A stretch of DNA of 64,000 bases from Streptomyces sp. NBC_00525 (GCF_036346595.1 NZ_CP107834.1:6386001-6450000); one strand, 5' to 3'; shown: positions 9,162 to 18,084, counted from the first letter of the stretch. Program-made: numbers and translations. The notes: generated from the letters alone by a model not told the origin.

Positions 9162-9623
9162 CTACGGCACCACGGTGACCGGCCAGCGGCCCGCCTTCAC
9201 CAGGCGGACGGCCACCGAACCGATGAAGCGGTGCCCCGCCGACTCCGAGGCGCCCACCACGACGGCGTCCGCCTTCAGCTCGTCGGCCGCGGTCACCAGA
9301 CCGTTGTACGGGTCACCGCGGAAGGTGTGGAACTCCCAGCGGACGTCCCATATGTCCTTCAGCCGCTCGGTCGCCGCCCGGATCTCGCTCACCAGCCCCT
9401 CGGCGACCTCCACCGTCGCATCGCCGACCGGGGCCCCGAGCGCGGCACCCGCCGCCAGGACCGGCTGGACGTACACCAGCGCCAGCCTGGCCCGCTGACG
9501 CCGGGCGAGACCGGCCGCGTACGCCGCCGCGCGCATCGAGGACTCGGAGCCGTCGATGCCCGCGACGATCACCTTCGGCCCGTCCGTGCCGCGTTCGAAC
9601 CGGTGGGAGTGCTGATCCGTCAC
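9162..9623 (-). CDS. Universal stress protein (UspA family)
   Basis: A single-domain Usp of 153 residues. The first strand (KVIVAGIDGSESSMRAAAYA) and the C-terminal VGASESAGHRFIGSVAVRL fit the family; the latter matches the ATP-binding loop G-x2-G-x9-G(S/T) only loosely. Usp proteins accumulate in stress and bind nucleotides in the cytoplasm. The gene stands alone, divergent from nothing and followed at 9667 by a sortase gene read in the same direction from its own start. Confidence 0.88.
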   Translation of the reverse strand: MTDQHSHRFERGTDGPKVIVAGIDGSESSMRAAAYAAGLARRQRARLALVYVQPVLAAGAALGAPVGDATVEVAEGLVSEIRAATERLKDIWDVRWEFHTFRGDPYNGLVTAADELKADAVVVGASESAGHRFIGSVAVRLVKAGRWPVTVVP

Positions 9624-9666
9624 ACCGGCGAGGCTATCGGCCCGCCCCCGCGCGACGCGGCGCGGG

Positions 9667-10326
9667 TCAGCGGGTCTCCACCAGGCGGGCGAAGACCACG
9701 ACGTTCCCGTCGTAGCCGCCGGCCTTGGTGTAGCCGCCGCCGCAGGTGATGACCCGCAGCTCCGGCTGCCCGGTGTCGCCGTACACCCGGGCGCCGGGGA
9801 AGTCGTTCTTGGCGAAGACCTCGACGCCGTACACCTCGAAGACCGCCACCCGGTCGTCGCTGCGCTCGATCTCGACGCGGTCGCCCTTGTTCAGCGAGCC
9901 GAGCCCGTAGAAGACGGCGGGCCCCGCCTTGTTGTCCACATGGCCGACGACGACGGCGGTGCCGGCCTGTCCGGGCGCGATGCCGTTCTGGTACCAGCCG
10001 GCCAGATTGGGGTCCTCGGGCGGCGGGGTCTCGATCCAGCCGTCCGGGTCGAGGTTCACATCGATGACCGGCGCGTCGACCTGGATGGCGGGGACGACCA
10101 CCCGGTCGACGGGGGCGTACGGGAGGGGCTTGAGGGCCGGGTTCGCCACCGGCGCGGCCGGGGCGTCCTTCTGGTGGCCCACCGAGGCGGCGGCCACGGG
10201 CTGCGGCGGGCCGGGGGAGAGGTCGGCCCCGTTGCGCATCAGCGCGAGGCCGGTGAGCATCGCCAGGGCGAGCGCGCCCCAGGGCGAGTGCCTGATCCGT
10301 TCCGGTCGCCAGTTGTCCCGGCCCAT
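9667..10326 (-). CDS. Class F sortase
   Basis: A 219-residue protein with an N-terminal membrane anchor (SPWGALALAMLTGLALM), a linker rich in Pro/Ala, and a sortase barrel. The catalytic triad is visible: His129 in VVGHVDN, Cys195 in VITCGG and Arg214 in VVVFARL. Class F is the typical actinobacterial type. It cleaves a sorting motif in secreted proteins and links them to the wall. It lies next to two paralogous secreted proteins (10640-11293 and 11390-11944) that end in a conserved motif, a hydrophobic helix and a basic tail, plausible substrates although neither has LPxTG. Confidence 0.9.
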   Translation of the reverse strand: MGRDNWRPERIRHSPWGALALAMLTGLALMRNGADLSPGPPQPVAAASVGHQKDAPAAPVANPALKPLPYAPVDRVVVPAIQVDAPVIDVNLDPDGWIETPPPEDPNLAGWYQNGIAPGQAGTAVVVGHVDNKAGPAVFYGLGSLNKGDRVEIERSDDRVAVFEVYGVEVFAKNDFPGARVYGDTGQPELRVITCGGGYTKAGGYDGNVVVFARLVETR

Positions 10327-10639
10327 GGTTCTCCCTTCGTCGCGACGAGCAGAACGCTAGGCGTGGTGCGACCGGGCGGCGATCAGAGAAGGGCGAACGG
10401 GTGGCGGCGGTCCACCCGGATGCTTATCGGAGTAGCGCGCGGACAAAACTTCTGACGGCCCGTGACCTGCGCCTCCGTCAGCTGTACGGTCCCGTGCACG
10501 GCGTGTCGGATCACCGGTGTGGAGCAGCGCCGAAATGCGGTGGATCAAGGTTCTGGTGAGGGTTCGTCATGGGAGGCGTTCTCGTCGATCCATCCCGGCG
10601 CACCGAGCACCGGGGCGCTTCCCGGTGGAGGTTCGAACG
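10327..10639. other. Intergenic region, divergent sortase and Asn-rich protein genes
   Basis: A 313-base spacer between two divergent genes. It must hold promoters for both, but no clear -10/-35 pair stands out to me. A GGTGGAGG ribosome-binding site lies about nine bases before the start at 10640. No RNA gene or repeat is seen. Confidence 0.5.
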
Positions 10640-11293
10640 ATGCGTGCTACACGCGCTCTCGTCGTCGCCGCGGCGGCCGTCGCGGCGCTCGGCATCGGCA
10701 GCCCGATGGCGGCCGCCGGTGGGGACGTCGGGAACAACCAGAACAACGGCAACACCCAGAACAACGGCACCAACCAGAACAACCAGAACAACTGGAACGA
10801 CCGCGACGGCTGGAACAACGGCAACAACAACGGCAACGGGAACGGCGACAACAACGGCAACAACAACGGGAACGGCAACAACAACGGGCGGAACAACGGC
10901 CCGAACAACGTGACCGTGGACCCCGAGCGCGTGCACCAGGGCGCGGCCATGCAGGTCAGCGCCGAGGGCTGCGGCCGGGGCGGCAGCGTCTCGTCCAACG
11001 CGTTCCGCACCACCCGGCTCTCCGCCGGCCGGGTCGGCCACGCCCGGGTCCGCGTCTTCGACGACGCGACGCCCGGCACGTACAACCTGACGGTCCGCTG
11101 CGACGGCACCGACCGGACGGCCGGCCACCGCTTCACCGTGCTCGACAGCCGCGGCGCCCAGGGCGGGCTCGGCGGTTCCATGGCCGCCACCCCGGCGGAG
11201 ATGGGCGTCGGCGCCGGCCTCGTCGCCTCGGCGGCCCTCGGCGGAGGCATGTACTTCATGCGCCGCCGGAAGGCGGGCCATGGGGCGGCCTGA
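10640..11293 (+). CDS. Secreted Asn/Gly-rich protein with C-terminal anchor
   Basis: A 217-residue secreted protein. The signal peptide is MRATRALVVAAAAVAALGIG followed by an AAA-G cleavage region. Residues about 30-90 are a low-complexity Asn-rich block (NN, NNG, NNNG units). A folded beta-rich domain follows (TVDPERVHQGAAMQVSAEGCG...YNLTVRCDGTDRT) with two Cys that probably form a disulfide. The C-terminus is QGGLGGS, a hydrophobic helix and MRRRKAG. The same order, including QGGLGGS, occurs in the convergent gene at 11390-11944, so they are paralogues. The start at 10640 has a good RBS. A wall or membrane anchor by the nearby sortase is a hypothesis. Confidence 0.8.
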   Translation: MRATRALVVAAAAVAALGIGSPMAAAGGDVGNNQNNGNTQNNGTNQNNQNNWNDRDGWNNGNNNGNGNGDNNGNNNGNGNNNGRNNGPNNVTVDPERVHQGAAMQVSAEGCGRGGSVSSNAFRTTRLSAGRVGHARVRVFDDATPGTYNLTVRCDGTDRTAGHRFTVLDSRGAQGGLGGSMAATPAEMGVGAGLVASAALGGGMYFMRRRKAGHGAA

Positions 11294-11326
11294 CCGCGAG
11301 GACGCCCCCGCCGGACCGATAACCGA

Positions 11327-11363
11327 AGTCGCCCCGAGTCCTGTGCCAGGACTCGGGGCGACT
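11327..11363. terminator. Bidirectional terminator hairpin
   Basis: A perfect 17-bp inverted repeat (11327-11343 and 11347-11363) with a three-base loop sits between the convergent genes ending at 11293 and 11390. It can terminate transcription from both sides. Confidence 0.9.
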
Positions 11364-11389
11364 CTCGTGGGCCGCACGCGCCGCACCGG

Positions 11390-11944
11390 TCAGTGCGAGC
11401 GGCTCTCCCTGCGGCGGCGCGCGAAGAACACGACACCGGCTCCGGCGGCCACGGCGAGCGCGGTGCCCGCCACGATCTCACCGGAGTTCATGCTGTCGAT
11501 GCTGCCGCCGAGACCGCCCTGCACCCCGGCCGGCGAGGCCGAGGCGGCCGCCGTGCTGGTCGAGCTGGTGGTGGGCGAGCCCGTGGCCGCGCCGATGGTG
11601 AGGTTCACCTTGGCCGTGGAGCTGGGCGAGGTGTTGCAGATGAACGTCACCTCGTAGGCGGCGCCCGGCTTGGCGTCCCAGTCGACGGTGGCCTGGCTGC
11701 TGCCGTTCATCGGAATGGTGACGGTGTCGAACACCCCCGAGGACGCCGTGGCCGTCGTGGAGCACCCCCGCGCCGCGAGGGTGACCTTGCCGCCGGGCGC
11801 GACCGCGGACGGCGTGACGGTGTATCCGTTCCCGCCGCCCGAGGGGCCGCCCGCCACCGCGGCGTACGCGGTCGCGGCCGGGGCTGCCAGGGCGAGCGCC
11901 GCCGCGCCGAGCAGAGCGACGGGGGCGACACGTATTGCGCGCAT
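11390..11944 (-). CDS. Secreted protein paralogous to the Asn-rich protein
   Basis: A 184-residue secreted protein that starts at 11944 (MRAIRVAPVALLG), with GGAGG seven bases upstream. A signal peptide ends near the ATAYA region. A beta-rich domain (YTVTPSAVAPGGKVTLAARGC...VTFICNTSPS) has two Cys in the same relative places as in its paralogue. A Ser/Thr/Ala linker follows, then QGGLGGS, a hydrophobic helix (VAGTALAVAAGAGVVFFA) and RRRRESRSH. It lacks the Asn repeats. Motif plus helix plus basic tail is the architecture of a sortase substrate, but LPxTG is absent. It converges on its paralogue and shares the terminator at 11327-11363. Confidence 0.8.
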   Translation of the reverse strand: MRAIRVAPVALLGAAALALAAPAATAYAAVAGGPSGGGNGYTVTPSAVAPGGKVTLAARGCSTTATASSGVFDTVTIPMNGSSQATVDWDAKPGAAYEVTFICNTSPSSTAKVNLTIGAATGSPTTSSTSTAAASASPAGVQGGLGGSIDSMNSGEIVAGTALAVAAGAGVVFFARRRRESRSH

Positions 11945-12119
11945 GGTGAATCCTCCGGGTCCCCGAGGAGCAGCTGCGGAACGGATTTCCACAAAGTGTC
12001 AGAAATGCACCTCGAACGCCGCCCACGCTAGAAGTGGTGCATTTCGCCCGCGATCGCAGTCCGGCGAATGGGGCACCGCTGTCCCTCGTGCGGCGCACCC
12101 CGCCGGACGGCCGCGTCCG

Positions 12120-12887
12120 CTATCCGCCCGCGGCCCCGGGGAAGAGGTCGAGGAAGGGCGCGGCCGTCGCCGAGAAGCCCCGTCCGAAGGGTGAGTCGAA
12201 GTCCCAGATCAGGAAGAGGAGGAAGGCGATCAGCACACTGAAGAGGCCGGCCAGCAGCAGTTCACGGAAGGTGCGCCTGATCTGCAGCGTGAAGATCAGG
12301 CCCACGGTCACCACCGCGCCGATGATCAGCCCGAACCACACCACCCCCGGCATCGTCGCCCCGGCGCTCTGCCCGCGCGCGCTGCGGGCGTCGTCCGCGG
12401 CGGCCACCTGGTCGACCAGCGGCTGGTACGCCTGCCCCTCGTGGTCCGTCCGCGGCTGGTAGTCCGTGACGTCCGCGCGCACCTTGGCCAGCAGTTCCGC
12501 GCCCCGGTCGCTGAGCGTCCCGTCCTCGGTCATGGTCCGCCACTCGTCGTGCACCACGAAGGTCACGTACGTGTCCACGTCGGCCCGGATGCGGTCCCGC
12601 ACCTCCGCCGGATAGACGGACGAGCGCGCGCTGACCTCGTGCAGCGCCTGCGCCTCCTGGCGTACGTACTCCTGGGCGGCGCCGCGGCCCTCCCAGACGC
12701 CCGCGATGGCGAGCCCCAGCACGATCGCGTAGATCACCCCGATCATCATCGTCATGTACTCGATGACGTCGGGGGTCTCCGAAGGATCGTCGTTGTCCGG
12801 GAGTCTGCGGTTGCTGAGGACGGCGATGGTGAGGACGACGGCGGTCGCCGCGACCAGGGCGAGGGCGAGAACTAGCCATTCCGACAT
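12120..12887 (-). CDS. DUF4239 membrane protein (bestrophin-like)
   Basis: A 255-residue membrane protein with two N-terminal helices (VLALALVAATAVVLTIAVL and MMIGVIYAIVLGLAIAGV), a long charged extracytoplasmic or cytoplasmic loop at about residues 65-180, and two C-terminal helices (FGLIIGAVVTVGLIF and LLLAGLFSVLIAFLLFLIW). This layout and the VIYAIVLGLAIAGVWE stretch fit the DUF4239/bestrophin-like family, whose members may be ion channels; function in Streptomyces is unknown. The gene follows the proline-rich protein gene by about 15 bases, so they may be co-transcribed. Confidence 0.75.
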   Translation of the reverse strand: MSEWLVLALALVAATAVVLTIAVLSNRRLPDNDDPSETPDVIEYMTMMIGVIYAIVLGLAIAGVWEGRGAAQEYVRQEAQALHEVSARSSVYPAEVRDRIRADVDTYVTFVVHDEWRTMTEDGTLSDRGAELLAKVRADVTDYQPRTDHEGQAYQPLVDQVAAADDARSARGQSAGATMPGVVWFGLIIGAVVTVGLIFTLQIRRTFRELLLAGLFSVLIAFLLFLIWDFDSPFGRGFSATAAPFLDLFPGAAGG

Positions 12888-12902
12888 GAGCGTCTCCGGG
12901 GT

Positions 12903-13520
12903 TCATCGGGAACGGGGCCGCAGCACGGCGACGGCGAATACGGCGGGAGCGGTGATCAGCAGGGTGCTGGTGACCAGGGAGGTGTGGCGCGTCGGCTTCC
13001 GGTGCGCCGGCGGGCGGTACGAGGGAAGCGCCACGCGGACCGAGGGCGAGGGCCGCACGGACGGCGGGGGCGTGGTGGAGGGCTTCGGCGCCGGCACGGG
13101 CTCCGGCTCCGGCCTCGGCGCGGGCGGCGCCGGGGGCGTCGGGGCCGGGGGAGCCGGGGAGGGCGGGGGCGGCGGTGCCGGCGCGGGCCTGTGCACGGGA
13201 GGCGGCGGGGGCGGCGTCGGCTTCGGCGGCGGCGGAGAGGGCTCCGGTGTCGGGGTCGGGGTGGGCGTCGGGGTCGGCGACGGCGGGGGAGTGTGCGGCG
13301 GCGGCGGAGAGTGCGTATGGGTGTGCGTGGGCGTGGGGTGCGGGGTCGGGAAGCAGTCGTGGTCACCGCTGACGACCACGTACCGGCCGCCCTCGCCGTC
13401 ATCGACGTACGCGTATGCGCAGCTGTCGGCGATCGCCGGGGTGGGCGCGGTCAGCAGCCAGGTGAGCGCGAGGGCCGCGGCCAACCGCCAGATGAGTGAT
13501 CCGTACACGACCGGGAGCAT
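12903..13520 (-). CDS. Secreted proline-rich protein
   Basis: About 205 residues. The chosen start at 13520 gives MLPVVYGSLIWRLAAALAL, a signal peptide ending near PAIADS. A short globular part with two Cys (SCAYAYVDDGEGG and DHDCFP) follows, then a block of about 110 residues dominated by Pro, Thr and Pro-Glu/Pro-Lys repeats, and a final hydrophobic segment (TLLITAPAVFAVAVL) with RPRSR. The proline block is probably wall-spanning. The final segment and basic tail could anchor it, but no sorting motif is evident. The frame is open upstream to 13817, but that part looks non-coding. No family is recognised. Confidence 0.6.
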   Translation of the reverse strand: MLPVVYGSLIWRLAAALALTWLLTAPTPAIADSCAYAYVDDGEGGRYVVVSGDHDCFPTPHPTPTHTHTHSPPPPHTPPPSPTPTPTPTPTPEPSPPPPKPTPPPPPPVHRPAPAPPPPPSPAPPAPTPPAPPAPRPEPEPVPAPKPSTTPPPSVRPSPSVRVALPSYRPPAHRKPTRHTSLVTSTLLITAPAVFAVAVLRPRSR

Positions 13521-14068
13521 GTTCCGGGCCGCGCGGCGACACGCCGTGGCTCCTCCGGATTCGCCCGATGGAGGGGATTGGATGCGCAGGAGGTTTGGAA
13601 CGGTCGGGAATGGTGTCGATGCGCCTCGAAGGGCTGCTTCCTGAGAATGGCCGATTATCGACCATCTTGCAGGGAACGACTTCGACGCGAGTCTCGTCGG
13701 AGCCGGGCATTCCGCGATGCGGTGCGGCGCCGGAGCCGCGGCGGCGGCCCTCTTGGGGCCCCGGCTCTCCGGGGGTGCGCGGCCTCCGGGTGCCAACGGC
13801 CAAGGCTCCCACGGCACATGATGCGCCGGTTCCGGGATGAAGAGTTCAGCGATTCGTCAAAGTAGTCCGGGAGTGAACTATTCGAACCTTTCCGTTCGTC
13901 GAATGTGACGGGCAGCGACGAGTCGGTTGCACATGCCATGGGAGTGTGACCAATAACGGACGGCCAATTTCCGTTTCCGCTCGCTCTCTTGGCGGTCGAT
14001 CAGTAGCCTCTGGTTCACACTGACCATGAACATGGCCGGATCGTCGTGGCGACTTGTTGGAGACATCG
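13521..14068. other. Long intergenic region before a methyltransferase gene
   Basis: About 550 bases between two divergent genes, visibly lower in GC than the flanks, especially 13850-14060. No protein-coding content is convincing in any frame. The region probably holds promoters for both flanking genes; a GGAG lies just before the start at 14069. I see no RNA gene. Confidence 0.5.
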
Positions 14069-14887
14069 ATGGAGCGTCCCGCCTGGGCACCGCAAGGCAT
14101 TGACATTTCGGTGCCGAGCGTGTCCCGAATGTATGACTTCTATCTGGGCGGCTCGCACAATTTCGAGGTGGACCGGGAAGCCGCCCGCAAGGCCATGGAG
14201 TTCATGCCGGGACTTCCCAAGGTGATGCAGGCGAACCGGGCCTTTATGCGACGCGCCGTGCGCTACGCGCTGAGCGAGGGCGTCGACCAGTTCCTCGACA
14301 TCGGCTCCGGGATACCCACCTTCGGCAATGTCCACGAGGTCGCCCAGGGCCTCGACCCCGCCGCCAAGGTCGCCTACGTCGACCACGACCCGGTCGCCGT
14401 CGCGCACAGCCAGGCCGTCCTCGCCGGGAACGAGGGTGCGACCATCGCCGCTGCCGACCTGCGCAGGCCCCAGGAGATCCGGGACAGTCCCGAAGTCGCC
14501 AAACTCCTCGACTTCGACCGGCCGGTAGCACTGCTGCTCGTCGCCGTACTCCACTTCATCGAGGACTCCGACGACCCGCAGGCCGCCGTCGCGGCGCTGC
14601 GCGACATGCTCGCCCCCGGCAGCCTCCTGGTCGTCACCCACGCCGCCTACGAGGGCATCCCGCTGACCCGCGAGGAGGCCGGCGGCGCGGTCGGCGTGTA
14701 CCGCGACATCCGCAACCCGCTCGTCATGCGCACCCGCGACGAGGTCGCCCGCTTCTTCGACGGCTACGAGCTGGTCGAACCCGGACTGGTCGCCATGCCG
14801 GAATGGCGCCCCGAGAGCCCCGCCGCCCCCGAGAACGAGGACCCATACGCCTTCTCGGGCATCGCGGGAGTGGGACGCAAGGCGTGA
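14069..14887 (+). CDS. SAM-dependent methyltransferase, Methyltransf_19 (DUF574) family
   Basis: A 272-residue protein. The family hallmarks are the N-terminal PSVSRMYDFYLGGSHNFEVDR segment (here VSRMYDFYLGGSHNF) and the SAM-binding FLDIGSGIPTFGN, plus YVDHDPVAVAHS and LLLVAVLHFI. This family is abundant in Streptomyces and of unknown substrate. The ATG at 14069 with GGAG six bases upstream is preferred; a TTG at 14054 is less likely. Its stop overlaps the start of a GGDEF/EAL gene by GTGA, so it is produced together with a cyclic-di-GMP protein. Whether it methylates a signalling component is unknown. Confidence 0.85.
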   Translation: MERPAWAPQGIDISVPSVSRMYDFYLGGSHNFEVDREAARKAMEFMPGLPKVMQANRAFMRRAVRYALSEGVDQFLDIGSGIPTFGNVHEVAQGLDPAAKVAYVDHDPVAVAHSQAVLAGNEGATIAAADLRRPQEIRDSPEVAKLLDFDRPVALLLVAVLHFIEDSDDPQAAVAALRDMLAPGSLLVVTHAAYEGIPLTREEAGGAVGVYRDIRNPLVMRTRDEVARFFDGYELVEPGLVAMPEWRPESPAAPENEDPYAFSGIAGVGRKA

Positions 14888-17058
14888 GCATTCCCGCCCA
14901 GTCGGCCGGAGTCCCGGACGCGGCCCCCGACGGCCCGGAGGACCGGCTCCGGAGGTTCGCCACCATCTGGAGCCGGGCCATCTTCCCCTCGACGGCCACC
15001 TCCCTGACCCGCCCCGAGTTCGAGCAGCACCTGCTGCCGCTCGCCCGCACCCTCAACGAGACCCTGCACGCCCGCCCGTTCGACGCGGCGGCGGCCACCG
15101 GCGTGGGCGGCGAACTCGTCGCGGCCCACTGCACAGACCCCGACGCGCTCAGCTCCACGCTCGGCGTCGTCGACTCCTACCTGGTGCTCTACTGCGGCAA
15201 CAACGGTCCGGTGCCCCTGGCCACCGAGGAGAGCCGCTCCCGCTGCGCCCGCATCCAGCACGCCGTCGCCGCCGGCTTCACCCAGGCCCTGCGCGAACGC
15301 ACCCTGTCCGAACAGGAGGCCATCGCCCGCTCGGCGCTCGCCGCCCGCTCGCACGCCGAACAGGCCCTGCACGCCACCGAGGCACGCTTCCGGGCCGTCT
15401 TCAAGGACGCGGCGATCGGCATCGGGATCGCCGACCTCGACGGCAACGTGCTGGAGATCAACGACACCCTCACCCGGATGTTCGGCGGCCTGGAGAACCA
15501 CGTCCTCAGCCACCGCGTCAACGAGTGGGTCCACCCCGAGGACTCCCCGCAGGTCTGGAAGTACTACAACGAGCTGGTACGCGGCGAACGCGAGCACTAC
15601 CGGGTCGAGAAGCCGTACTACCGCAACGACGGCACCGTCCTGTGGACCAATCTGACGGTGTCGCTGCTGCGCGACGCCGAGGGCAGGCCCGAGTACCAGC
15701 TGGCCCTGCTGGAGGACACCACCGAGCGCCGGCTCCTCAACCTCCGGCTGCGCTACGAGGCCACCCACGACGCGCTCACCGGACTGCCCAACCGGACGCT
15801 CTTCTTCGAGCGGCTGGAGAAAGCGCTCTCAGCGGGCGACGGCAGCCGCTTCGGGCTCTGCTACCTCGATCTCGACGGTTTCAAGGCCATCAACGACAGC
15901 CTCGGCCACGCCGCCGGCGACCGGCTGCTCGTCGAGGTCGCCGACCGCCTCCAGACCTGCGCCACCGCCCCCGGCGAAATGGTCGCCCGGCTCGGCGGCG
16001 ACGAGTTCGTCGCCCTGACGACCAGCTTCGACAGCCCCGCCGAGGTGGACGAACTCGCCTGCCGCATCCTCGGCGTCCTCGGCACCCCGATCCGGCTCGA
16101 CGGGCGCGAACTCACCGTGCGCGGCTCGATCGGCGTCGTCGAGGGACCCGCCGGGGAACGCAGCGCCGCCGAGGTGCTGCGCAGCGCCGACATCACCATG
16201 TACCGCGCCAAGTCGGCCGGCGGCAACCGCTTCGAGCTGGCCGACGCCGAGGCCGACGCCCGCGCCATCACCCGGCACGGCCTCACCACGGCCCTGCCGG
16301 CCGCCCTGGAACGCGGCGAGTTCTTCATCGAGTACCAGCCGCTCGTCCACCTCGACGACGGCACGGTGCACGGCGCGGAGGCCCTGGTGCGCTGGTGCCA
16401 CCCCCAGCACGGTGTGCTCGGACCCGACCGGTTCATCGCGCTCGCCGAGCACACCGGACTCATCGTCCCGCTGGGCCGCTGGGTGCTGGAAGAATCGGTC
16501 CGCCAGGCCAACTTCTGGCAGGAGCGGCACACCGACGGCGGCCCGCTGCGCATCAACGTCAACCTCTCCCCGGCCCAGCTGCACCACCCGCGACTGGTCG
16601 CCGAGACCGTCGAGGTTCTGGAGCGCTCCGGGCTCGAAGCGGGCGCCCTGTGCCTGGAGGTGACCGAGTCGGCGCTCATCGGGGCCGACGAGGACCTGCT
16701 CAAGCCGCTGCGCCAACTGGCCGAGATGGGCGTGGACATCGCCCTGGACGACTTCGGCACCGGCTACTCCAACCTCGCCAACCTGCGCAGGCTGCCGGTG
16801 AGCGTGCTCAAGCTGGACCGCTCCTTCACCCAGGGCATGCAGCACCTTCCGGCGGACCCGGTGGACCTCAAGATCGTCGAGGGCATCGTCTCGCTCGCAC
16901 ACAGCCTGGACCTCGCGGTCACCGTGGAGGGCGTCGAGACGGGCGCCCAGGCCGAGCAGCTGCGGCAGCTCGGCTGCGACACGGCCCAGGGCTGGTACTA
17001 CGCCCGGCCGGGCGCCCCGGACCGCATCCACTCGCTGCTGCTGGCCGACGCGGTGTGA
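14884..17058 (+). CDS. PAS-GGDEF-EAL cyclic-di-GMP turnover protein
   Basis: A 724-residue cytoplasmic protein. Residues about 1-150 form an unrecognised N-terminal domain. A PAS domain follows (about 165-285, RFRAVFKDAAIGIGIADLDG), then a GGDEF domain with intact ARLGGDEFVAL (371-375), then an EAL domain with AEALVRW (EAL at 499-501), NVNLSPAQL, EVTESAL, DDFGTGYSNL and EGVET, all conserved. Both synthesis and hydrolysis of c-di-GMP are thus possible. The start is the GTG at 14884, coupled to the methyltransferase upstream. No membrane segment is seen, unlike the Streptomyces Rmd-type proteins. Confidence 0.9.
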   Translation: MSIPAQSAGVPDAAPDGPEDRLRRFATIWSRAIFPSTATSLTRPEFEQHLLPLARTLNETLHARPFDAAAATGVGGELVAAHCTDPDALSSTLGVVDSYLVLYCGNNGPVPLATEESRSRCARIQHAVAAGFTQALRERTLSEQEAIARSALAARSHAEQALHATEARFRAVFKDAAIGIGIADLDGNVLEINDTLTRMFGGLENHVLSHRVNEWVHPEDSPQVWKYYNELVRGEREHYRVEKPYYRNDGTVLWTNLTVSLLRDAEGRPEYQLALLEDTTERRLLNLRLRYEATHDALTGLPNRTLFFERLEKALSAGDGSRFGLCYLDLDGFKAINDSLGHAAGDRLLVEVADRLQTCATAPGEMVARLGGDEFVALTTSFDSPAEVDELACRILGVLGTPIRLDGRELTVRGSIGVVEGPAGERSAAEVLRSADITMYRAKSAGGNRFELADAEADARAITRHGLTTALPAALERGEFFIEYQPLVHLDDGTVHGAEALVRWCHPQHGVLGPDRFIALAEHTGLIVPLGRWVLEESVRQANFWQERHTDGGPLRINVNLSPAQLHHPRLVAETVEVLERSGLEAGALCLEVTESALIGADEDLLKPLRQLAEMGVDIALDDFGTGYSNLANLRRLPVSVLKLDRSFTQGMQHLPADPVDLKIVEGIVSLAHSLDLAVTVEGVETGAQAEQLRQLGCDTAQGWYYARPGAPDRIHSLLLADAV

Positions 17059-17086
17059 ACCGGGCGGGCGCACCCGGCACCCCGCG

Positions 17087-17989
17087 TCACGGGGCCGCCG
17101 GGTCCGCCCGCCCCGCCAGCAGGACCCGCTGGAACTCACGGGCCGCGCGCGGCGGGTCCACGTCGCTGCGGTGCGCCAGCGCGATCGTGCGGCGCAGCCC
17201 CGGGCGGGCCAGCGGCGTCGTCCGCAGGTCGAGCCCGGCGCGGGTGGCGATCATGTTCGGGACGACCGCGACGCCCAGGCCCGCCCGGACGAAGCCGAGC
17301 ACCGCGTCCATCTCGCCGCCCTCCACCGTGAACGACGGCTCGAAGCCCTCCGCCCGGCAGGCGGCCACCGTCAGCTCCCGCAGGTCGTAGCCGTGCCGGA
17401 ACATCACCAGCGGCTCGTCCCGGAGATCCGCGATCCGGACCCGGCCGCCCCTGCCCGGCCGCGGCCGGTGCGCCGACGAGACCACCACCAGGTCCTCCCG
17501 GAGCAGCTCCACCGTGGTCAGCGCCGGGGACGCGGCCGGCAGCGGCAGCACCACCAGGGCCAGATCCAGCGCCCCGCGCGCCAGCTCCCGCACCAGGTCG
17601 TGCGAACCGCCCTCCTCCAGCAGCAGCCGGATGCCCGGATGCAGATCGTGGAAGGCGCGCAGCACCTCCGGCAGCAGACCCGTGCACACACTCGGCGTGG
17701 CCCCCAGCCGCACCCGGCCCCGGCGCAGCTGCGCCAGCTCCTGCACCTCGTGCCGGGCGGTCTCCGCGTCGGCCAGGATGCGCCGGGCCAGCGGCAGCAG
17801 TGCCTCGCCGGCCGCCGTCAGCGTGATGTTGCCGCGCGCCCGGCTGAACAGCTTGGCGCCCAGATCGTTCTCCAGGGCCCGGATCTGCTGGGAGAGCGAC
17901 GGCTGCGAGACGTGCACCCGCTCGGCGGCGTGGGTGAAGTGCCGGGCCTCGGCGACGGCCACGAAATACGTGAGCTGCTGGAGCTGCAT
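17087..17989 (-). CDS. LysR family transcriptional regulator
   Basis: A 300-residue LysR regulator. The winged helix-turn-helix is at the N-terminus (LTYFVAVAEARHFTHAAERVHVSQPSLSQQIRALE) and a co-inducer-binding domain follows. The gene is divergent from the succinate dehydrogenase operon, the usual arrangement for a LysR protein and its target. The start at 17989 (MQLQQL) is preferred to a GTG at 17992. A LysR-like inverted repeat lies in the intergenic region (18010-18026). Confidence 0.88.
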   Translation of the reverse strand: MQLQQLTYFVAVAEARHFTHAAERVHVSQPSLSQQIRALENDLGAKLFSRARGNITLTAAGEALLPLARRILADAETARHEVQELAQLRRGRVRLGATPSVCTGLLPEVLRAFHDLHPGIRLLLEEGGSHDLVRELARGALDLALVVLPLPAASPALTTVELLREDLVVVSSAHRPRPGRGGRVRIADLRDEPLVMFRHGYDLRELTVAACRAEGFEPSFTVEGGEMDAVLGFVRAGLGVAVVPNMIATRAGLDLRTTPLARPGLRRTIALAHRSDVDPPRAAREFQRVLLAGRADPAAP

Positions 17990-18009
17990 CACCCCACGCT
18001 ACCCCGTTG

Positions 18010-18026
18010 CATAGCCTGAGCCTATG
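18010..18026. promoter_or_regulatory. Candidate LysR binding site
   Basis: CATAG-N7-CTATG forms an inverted repeat containing a T-N11-A core, the usual LysR box, in the spacer between the lysR gene and the sdh operon. It is only a candidate, because no other copy was compared. Confidence 0.5.
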
Positions 18027-18084
18027 GAGATCAGCCGTTCCATGTCTTGGACTGATCGGGCCCTTCGCCCCTAGCGTCGTGTCC

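Noticed and set aside
13060..13330. Tandem-looking GC-rich repeats, considered as CRISPR or DNA repeat
   Set aside because: It is the coding sequence of the Pro-rich protein; no regular repeat-spacer array exists.
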